In this document: one piece after another, positions 5,557-9,303 of the stretch
Numbering within the stretch: position 1 is the stretch's first letter
Layout of the letters: each line of letters starts with the position of its first letter
Source of the DNA: an uncultured Atopobiaceae bacterium
GTDB lineage: Bacteria > Actinomycetota > Coriobacteriia > Coriobacteriales > Atopobiaceae
Reading direction: 5' to 3'
DNA: 9,303 nucleotides
Assembly (NCBI GenBank): GCA_947581665.1
Contig: CANPVI010000048.1
Coordinates: 1-9,303, forward strand
Made by a program: the position numbers and the translations under genes
The notes under the pieces: generated by a model
Database searches by the model: none
What the model saw: the letters and a program-made list of their open reading frames with translations, nothing else
What the model was told of the DNA's origin: nothing

Positions 5557-6003
5557 ATGACGCACGGAGCCCAGGAACTCGATTCGATCCACATCGTCTT
5601 GCCGGCGACGATCGAAGCGCTGCCCGAGGTCATCAACCCCATCTGCGACGTCCTCGAGGAGGTGGGGTGCCCGCACCCCACGGTGGACAGGATCGCGGTG
5701 GCCGTGGAGGAGCTCTACGTGAACGTGGCGCACTACTCCTATCCCGAGGACGAGCGCCCGGGCGAGGTGCGCGTGACGTGCACGGTCTCGCGCGATGGGG
5801 ACGCCGACTGCGTGACGATCTCCTTCGAGGACGAGGGCATGCCCTTTGACCCCGTGGCCAAGTCCGATCCGAAGCTCGCCACCTCGGTGGAAGAAGTGAA
5901 GATCGGCGGCCTCGGCATCCTCATGGTGAAGCGGATGATGGATTCCCTCACCTACGAGCGCCGTGGCGCCACGAACGTCTCCACCATCTCCAAGTGCTGG
6001 TAG
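5557..6003 (+). CDS. SpoIIAB/RsbW-like anti-sigma serine kinase (HATPase_c_2 ATP-binding protein)
   Basis: The 148-residue product is a stand-alone GHKL ATPase domain. The N-box is AVEELYVNVAHYSYPED, where Glu52 and Asn56 align with the catalytic base and Mg-binding residue of SpoIIAB. The G1 box is FEDEGMPFDPV (Asp92, Gly94) and the G2 box is GGLGILMVKRMMD (117-129). Length matches RsbW/SpoIIAB. AAGGAG six bases before ATG 5557 decides the start, although the frame stays open back to 5398. It is divergent from the two STAS antagonist genes across about 220 bases. That supports a partner-switching set in which this kinase phosphorylates the STAS serines and sequesters a sigma factor or other target when free. 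No sigma gene is adjacent, so the controlled partner is unknown. Confidence 0.87.
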   Translation: MTHGAQELDSIHIVLPATIEALPEVINPICDVLEEVGCPHPTVDRIAVAVEELYVNVAHYSYPEDERPGEVRVTCTVSRDGDADCVTISFEDEGMPFDPVAKSDPKLATSVEEVKIGGLGILMVKRMMDSLTYERRGATNVSTISKCW

Positions 6004-6017
6004 CTCATCCTTCTTAA

Positions 6018-6093
6018 ACTTACGCCGCGAGTCTCCGCTTGGCCCCACGAAAGCGCCATGAACGTGGCAAGACTGTGATGCTCGCGCGCGAGC
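6018..6093. repeat. Repeat fragment and 14-bp palindrome in the gap before the glycosyltransferase
   Basis: ACTTACGCCGCG at 6018-6029 is the exact reverse complement of the core of the repeat units at 7324-7437 (CGCGGCGTAAGT), so it is an isolated inverted copy. GCTCGCGCGCGAGC at 6080-6093 is a perfect 14-base palindrome. The 165-base gap holds no ORF and no T-tract terminator. Confidence 0.4.
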
Positions 6094-6168
6094 GCGAGAC
6101 GCTGCGGGCGGACTGATACCCTTTGATGCGAAGTTTGCTCGCCCCCTCCCTCGGAGTTGCCCGCGCAC

Positions 6169-7239
6169 ATGTCGCCCAAGCAGCCAAAAGTCACGGTGAT
6201 CATGCCCGCCTTCAACGTGGAGGCGTTCGTGGCGCGCGCGGTGGAGAGCGTGCGGGCCCAGACCCTTCGCGACCTCGAGCTCATCGTCGTGGATGACGGC
6301 TCCACCGATCGCACGGGCCGCATCGTCGACCGCATCGCCGAGCGCGATTGGCGCATCGAGGTCATCCACACGCCCAACCAGGGCGCCCCCGCGGCGCGCA
6401 ACCTCGCGCTCGATCGCGCGCGGGGCAAGTGGATCGCCTTCTTCGACGCGGACGATTGGGCCGAGCCCACGATGCTCGCCGACGAGGTGGGCTTCGCCGA
6501 GGCCAACCACCTCGACCTCGTGGTCGCGGGCTTCGTGATCGAGACCCAGTGGGACGAGGAGGGCTCGCGCCTCACCGAGGACAAGAACGTCTCCACGCGC
6601 GTCTTCGGCAGCCAGGCGGACTTCCGCGCCACCGCCCACGAGCTCTTCGACGAGAATCTCCTCTACACGCCGTGGAACAAGCTCTTCCTCGCGAGCCGCA
6701 TCCGCGAGCTCGGCCTTCGATTCAGGGACACCTTCTGGGACGACTTCCCGTTCGTGCTGGACTACATCCGCGACGTGGAGCGCGTGGGCGTGCTCGAGCA
6801 CTGCTACTACCACTTCCAGCGCACGCGCGCCGAGAGCGAGACGAGCAAGTGGCGCCCGAACATGTACGAGAAGCGCGAGGAGGAGCACGAGTGGATGCTC
6901 GACCTCCTCGAGCATTGGGAGCTCACGAACGATCCCGCGAGCTGGGAGATGGTGCAGCGCCGCTACATCGAGCGGCTCGTGGGCTGCATCGAGAACGTGT
7001 GCGAGCCGGCCTGCACGCTCGAGGCCGACGAGCGCAAGGAACTCGTGCGCCAGATGATCTCCTCCGAGCGCGCCCAGCGGGCGGTCGCCGAGGCCAAGCC
7101 GCGTTCCACGATGATGCGCGTGATGCTCTGGCCCATCCGTCGCCAGGACGTGAACCTCGCGCTCAACGAGGGCCGCTTCATCGCGTTCGTGAAGCGCCAC
7201 AACGCCCGCATGTTCTCCTCGCTCAAGGCAAGTAGGTAG
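6169..7239 (+). CDS. Family 2 (GT-A fold) glycosyltransferase
   Basis: The 356-residue protein begins with a GT2 domain. VTVIMPAFNVEAF is the first beta strand and nucleotide-binding loop, LELIVVDDGSTDRT (about 36-49) contacts the nucleotide-sugar, NQGAPAARN (70-78) is the usual helix-start motif, and FFDADDW (91-97) holds the DxD metal-binding site. The remainder (about 150-356) is charged and helical, rich in Arg/Glu, with no transmembrane span, so the enzyme is cytosolic or membrane-associated. It probably transfers a sugar to a cell-surface polysaccharide or lipid; donor and acceptor cannot be read. ATG 6169 follows GGAG at 12 bases. A TTG at 6157 directly abuts that GGAG and is less likely. 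It is 165 bases after the ATPase gene, and a joint transcript is possible but not evident. Confidence 0.88.
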   Translation: MSPKQPKVTVIMPAFNVEAFVARAVESVRAQTLRDLELIVVDDGSTDRTGRIVDRIAERDWRIEVIHTPNQGAPAARNLALDRARGKWIAFFDADDWAEPTMLADEVGFAEANHLDLVVAGFVIETQWDEEGSRLTEDKNVSTRVFGSQADFRATAHELFDENLLYTPWNKLFLASRIRELGLRFRDTFWDDFPFVLDYIRDVERVGVLEHCYYHFQRTRAESETSKWRPNMYEKREEEHEWMLDLLEHWELTNDPASWEMVQRRYIERLVGCIENVCEPACTLEADERKELVRQMISSERAQRAVAEAKPRSTMMRVMLWPIRRQDVNLALNEGRFIAFVKRHNARMFSSLKASR

Positions 7240-7243
7240 CCAT

Positions 7244-7437
7244 CCCTTTCCGCCACGTAGCCACCCCCATCCCTTTCCGCCGCGCAGCCACACCCCTTTC
7301 CGCCGCGTAGCCTTTGGGATCATGCGGCGTAAGTCTTTGGGAGTCGTTTGGGACGGCTACGCGGCGGAAGTCCTTGGGAGGCCCACGCGGCGTAAGTCTT
7401 TGGAAGTCCCTTGGGGCTGCGCGGCGTAAGTCCATGG
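7244..7437. repeat. Two-armed cluster of seven GC-rich repeat units
   Basis: Units of the form CCCTTTCCGCCGCGTAGCC start at 7244, 7271 and 7294. After a central dyad, units in the opposite orientation (GCGGCGTAAGTCTTTGGGA and variants) start at 7324, 7361, 7387 and 7421. The arms are inverted copies of each other: 7298-7312 (TTCCGCCGCGTAGCC) is perfectly complementary to 7355-7369. Unit spacing is irregular (23 to 37 bases), and there is no constant spacer as in CRISPR. The cluster starts four bases after the glycosyltransferase stop. A 12-base piece (CGCGTAGCCTTT) recurs at 373-384 and another (ACTTACGCCGCG) at 6018-6029, so the family is dispersed. Several frames through it are open simply because the units lack stop codons. 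Confidence 0.65.
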
Positions 7438-7632
7438 AAAAGGCTTCGGGTGCTGAGCGGTTCGGACATTTGTGAACCTCGAGAAGACGCTCGGCTGAGT
7501 GTCAAACCTCGGCCCGCGCACGCCCTCGTCGTGCCACAATGAACGGGAGTACAGCCTGTCAAAACCTGCGAGAGGCGCGTCTCGCGCATGTATCGTGGGG
7601 TGTGCGAGGGAGATCGAGAGGAGACACGCTAC
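7438..7632 (+). promoter_or_regulatory. Leader region of nfnAB with a 6-bp dyad
   Basis: This 195-base stretch separates the repeat cluster from nfnA and should contain its promoter. It has no convincing ORF. GCGAGA (7568-7573) and TCTCGC (7580-7585) form a small dyad about 50 bases before the start codon. CACAAT at 7535-7540 resembles a -10 box but has no -35 partner. Nothing matching a Rex-type TTGTGA-N6-TCACAA operator is present. Confidence 0.25.
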
Positions 7633-8469
7633 ATGTTCAAAATCCTCGAAAAGACGCAGTACTCGGAGAATGTGTACAAATTCCGAGTCCACGCGCCTCA
7701 GATGGCCAAGCATGCGCACGCTGGCCAATTTCTGATGGTGCGCGCCAACGAGACCGGCGAGAGGGTGCCCTTCACCTTCGCCGACTGGAACGCCGAGGAA
7801 GGCTGGATCGAGTTCATCTTCATGGTGATCGGCAAGACCACGACCGACCTCTCCCAGCTCAACGCCGGCGACGAGATCGCCGACGTCGTGGGCCCGCTTG
7901 GCAAGCCCACGGAGATGGACAACGGCTCCTGGTGTGTCATCGGCGGCGGAGTCGGCCTCGCCATCGCCTACCCCGTGGCCCGCGCGCTTTGCGCCCAAGG
8001 CGCCAAGGTCCGCGTCATCATGGGCGCCCGCACCAAGGACCTGCTCCTTCTCGAGGACCAGTTCCGCGAGCTCCCGCTCGAGAACCTCTACATCACCACC
8101 GACGACGGCTCCTACGGCGAGAAGGGCGTGGTCACCCAGCCGCTCGAGCGTCTTTGCATCGATCACGAGATCGAGCACGTCTTCGCCGTGGGCCCCGTGC
8201 CCATGATGAAGTTCTCCGCGCTCACCTGCGCGAAGTACGACATGCCGATCATCGCCTCGCTGAACCCCATCATGGTGGACGGCACGGGCATGTGCGGCTG
8301 CTGCCGCGTCGAGGTGGACGGCAAGACGAAGTTCGCCTGCGTCGACGGCCCCGATTTCGATGCCACGAAGGTCAACTGGGCAGACCTCTCCGCTCGCCAA
8401 GCGTCGTATCGCGCTGAGGAAGCCACTGCCATGGAGCACAGGAGGGAGACCTGCGCATGCCACTCGTAA
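7633..8469 (+). CDS. nfnA: NfnA-type FAD/[2Fe-2S] subunit (ferredoxin-NADP+ reductase alpha / sulfide dehydrogenase beta-like)
   Basis: The 278-residue product follows the NfnA/SudB plan. An N-terminal FAD-binding beta barrel holds RVPFTFADW (45-52) and VVGPLGKP (85-92), an NAD-binding Rossmann segment follows with GGGVGLAIAYP (104-114) and FAVGPVPMMK (184-193), and a C-terminal [2Fe-2S] site is NPIMVDGTGMCGCCR...FACVDGP. Likely cluster ligands are Asp216, Cys221, Cys224 and Cys236; Cys223 is an extra cysteine where most relatives have Gly or Ala. Length is normal. In NfnAB this small subunit binds NADH and works with the large subunit to couple NADH and reduced ferredoxin oxidation to NADP+ reduction by electron bifurcation in the cytosol. 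AGGAG nine bases before ATG 7633 picks this start over the open frame from 7588. Its 3' end overlaps the next gene by 13 bases. Confidence 0.9.
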   Translation: MFKILEKTQYSENVYKFRVHAPQMAKHAHAGQFLMVRANETGERVPFTFADWNAEEGWIEFIFMVIGKTTTDLSQLNAGDEIADVVGPLGKPTEMDNGSWCVIGGGVGLAIAYPVARALCAQGAKVRVIMGARTKDLLLLEDQFRELPLENLYITTDDGSYGEKGVVTQPLERLCIDHEIEHVFAVGPVPMMKFSALTCAKYDMPIIASLNPIMVDGTGMCGCCRVEVDGKTKFACVDGPDFDATKVNWADLSARQASYRAEEATAMEHRRETCACHS

Positions 8470-9303
8470 ACGGCAAGTACGTTCCCAATCCCAAGGCGCC
8501 TCGCGTCGCCGCCAATGAGGAGCCGGCGTACGAGCGCGCGAAGGACTTCCGCCCCGTCGATACGGGCTACACCATCGAGAACGCGCTCGAGGAGGCCAAC
8601 CGCTGCCTCGACTGCAAGCGCCCGAAGTGCGTCGAGGGCTGCCCCGTCGGCATCAACATCCCGAAGTTCATCGAGAAGATCCGCGAGGAGGACTTCGGCG
8701 GCGGCCTCGACGTCATCCGCGAATCGAACCTCCTCCCTTCAGTGTGCGGCCGCGTGTGCCCGCAGGAGAGCCAGTGCGAGGGCCAGTGCGTCGTGGGCAT
8801 CAAGAACGATCCCATCGCCATCGGCCAGCTCGAGCGCTTCCTCGGCGACATGGCCGGCGAGGTGGGCTCCACCCCCAAGGTGAAGCCGAAGAACGGCAAG
8901 AAGGTCGCGGTCGTGGGCTCCGGCCCCTCCGGCATCGCCTGCGCGGCCGAGCTCGCCCGTGAGGGCTTCGAGGTCACCATCTTCGAGGCCTTCTTCACCG
9001 GCGGCGGCGTGCTCACCTACGGCATCCCCGAGTTCCGTCTTCCCAAGGCCATCGTGAAGCGCGAGATCGAGGGCCTGAAGGACCTCGGCGTCGAGATCGT
9101 CTACGACGCGGTCGTGGGCCGCTGGACCGACGCCGACGAGCTCTTCAACGAGAAGGGCTACGACGCCATGTACATGGCCGTGGGCGCGGGTCTGCCGAAG
9201 TTCCTGAACATCCCGGGCGAGAACCTCCCCGGCGTCTTCTGCGCGAACGAGTACCTCACCCGCGTGAACCTCATGAAGGCGAACAAGTTCCCCGAGTACG
9301 ACA
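8457..9303 (+). CDS. nfnB: NfnB-type NADPH/FAD iron-sulfur subunit (GltA / glutamate-synthase small-subunit-like), 3' truncated by window
   Basis: The 282 visible residues start with a two-[4Fe-4S] ferredoxin-like domain. Cys50, Cys53, Cys58 and Cys62 lie in CLDCKRPKCVEGCPVGINIPK, and Cys97, Cys101, Cys107 and Cys111 in CGRVCPQESQCEGQC. An FAD Rossmann motif follows (KVAVVGSGPSGIACAAELA, about 149-167), then GGGVLTYGIPEFRLPK. This is the large-subunit architecture of NfnB, shared with glutamate synthase beta and the NADPH-dependent sulfide dehydrogenase alpha chain. The usual length is about 460 residues, so the NADPH domain end lies beyond the window. A strong GGAGGG precedes ATG 8457, which lies inside nfnA in another frame, so translation is probably coupled. 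With nfnA adjacent, a bifurcating NADH-dependent ferredoxin:NADP+ oxidoreductase is the best reading; a sulfide dehydrogenase is the alternative. Confidence 0.9.
   Translation, partial: MPLVNGKYVPNPKAPRVAANEEPAYERAKDFRPVDTGYTIENALEEANRCLDCKRPKCVEGCPVGINIPKFIEKIREEDFGGGLDVIRESNLLPSVCGRVCPQESQCEGQCVVGIKNDPIAIGQLERFLGDMAGEVGSTPKVKPKNGKKVAVVGSGPSGIACAAELAREGFEVTIFEAFFTGGGVLTYGIPEFRLPKAIVKREIEGLKDLGVEIVYDAVVGRWTDADELFNEKGYDAMYMAVGAGLPKFLNIPGENLPGVFCANEYLTRVNLMKANKFPEYD

Noticed and set aside
5503..7323. 606-residue open frame on the minus strand
   Set aside because: It lies antisense to the SpoIIAB-like and glycosyltransferase genes, both of which have intact catalytic motifs and start signals. 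Its composition (His, Glu, Leu, Val, Ala rich) is typical of the antisense frame of GC-rich genes.
7223..7435. Minus-strand open frame encoding repeats rich in RLTP and DFRR
   Set aside because: It is a by-product of the repeat cluster lacking stop codons. No start signal supports it, and other frames across the same units are equally open.
7244..7437. Possible CRISPR array
   Set aside because: Units differ from each other, occur in both orientations and lack spacers of constant length. No cas genes are present.

Overview
The window is a GC-rich bacterial chromosome segment. Almost every codon in the real genes ends in G or C. Paired NfnAB-type subunits, a CmpB-family membrane protein, a LytTR regulator and SpoIIAA/SpoIIAB-type switch proteins together suggest a strictly anaerobic actinomycete, most likely class Coriobacteriia. 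That placement is inferred from gene content and composition, not from a marker gene.

Layout: the window opens on the last codons of a short-chain dehydrogenase (1-74). About 590 bases without a convincing gene follow, packed with inverted and tandem repeats. A small minus-strand hypothetical gene (665-997) comes next. A plus-strand three-gene unit then runs from 1222 to 4506: an AIM24/TIGR00266-family protein, a regulator with a predicted NTF2-like N-terminus and a LytTR DNA-binding C-terminus, and a nine-segment membrane protein of the CmpB family. It converges on two minus-strand STAS-domain genes (4697-5335). The 190-base gap between the convergent genes holds three consecutive hairpins, two of them with perfect stems of 25 and 26 bp.

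Divergent from the STAS pair is a SpoIIAB/RsbW-like ATPase gene (5557-6003), followed by a family 2 glycosyltransferase (6169-7239). A roughly 195-base cluster of seven related repeat units, three in one orientation and four in the other, follows the glycosyltransferase. The window closes with the overlapping genes for the NfnA-type FAD/[2Fe-2S] subunit and the NfnB-type flavin/iron-sulfur subunit, the latter cut off by the window edge.

Functional picture: the STAS proteins and the ATPase have the parts of a partner-switching module (kinase/anti-sigma plus two antagonists), but no sigma factor or PP2C phosphatase is visible here. The AIM24-LytTR-CmpB unit is an uncharacterised membrane/regulatory operon. 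NfnAB would couple NADH, NADPH and ferredoxin pools by flavin-based electron bifurcation. The most unusual non-coding feature is that most transcription-unit ends carry elaborate palindromic or repeat structures, mostly without the U-tract of a standard intrinsic terminator.
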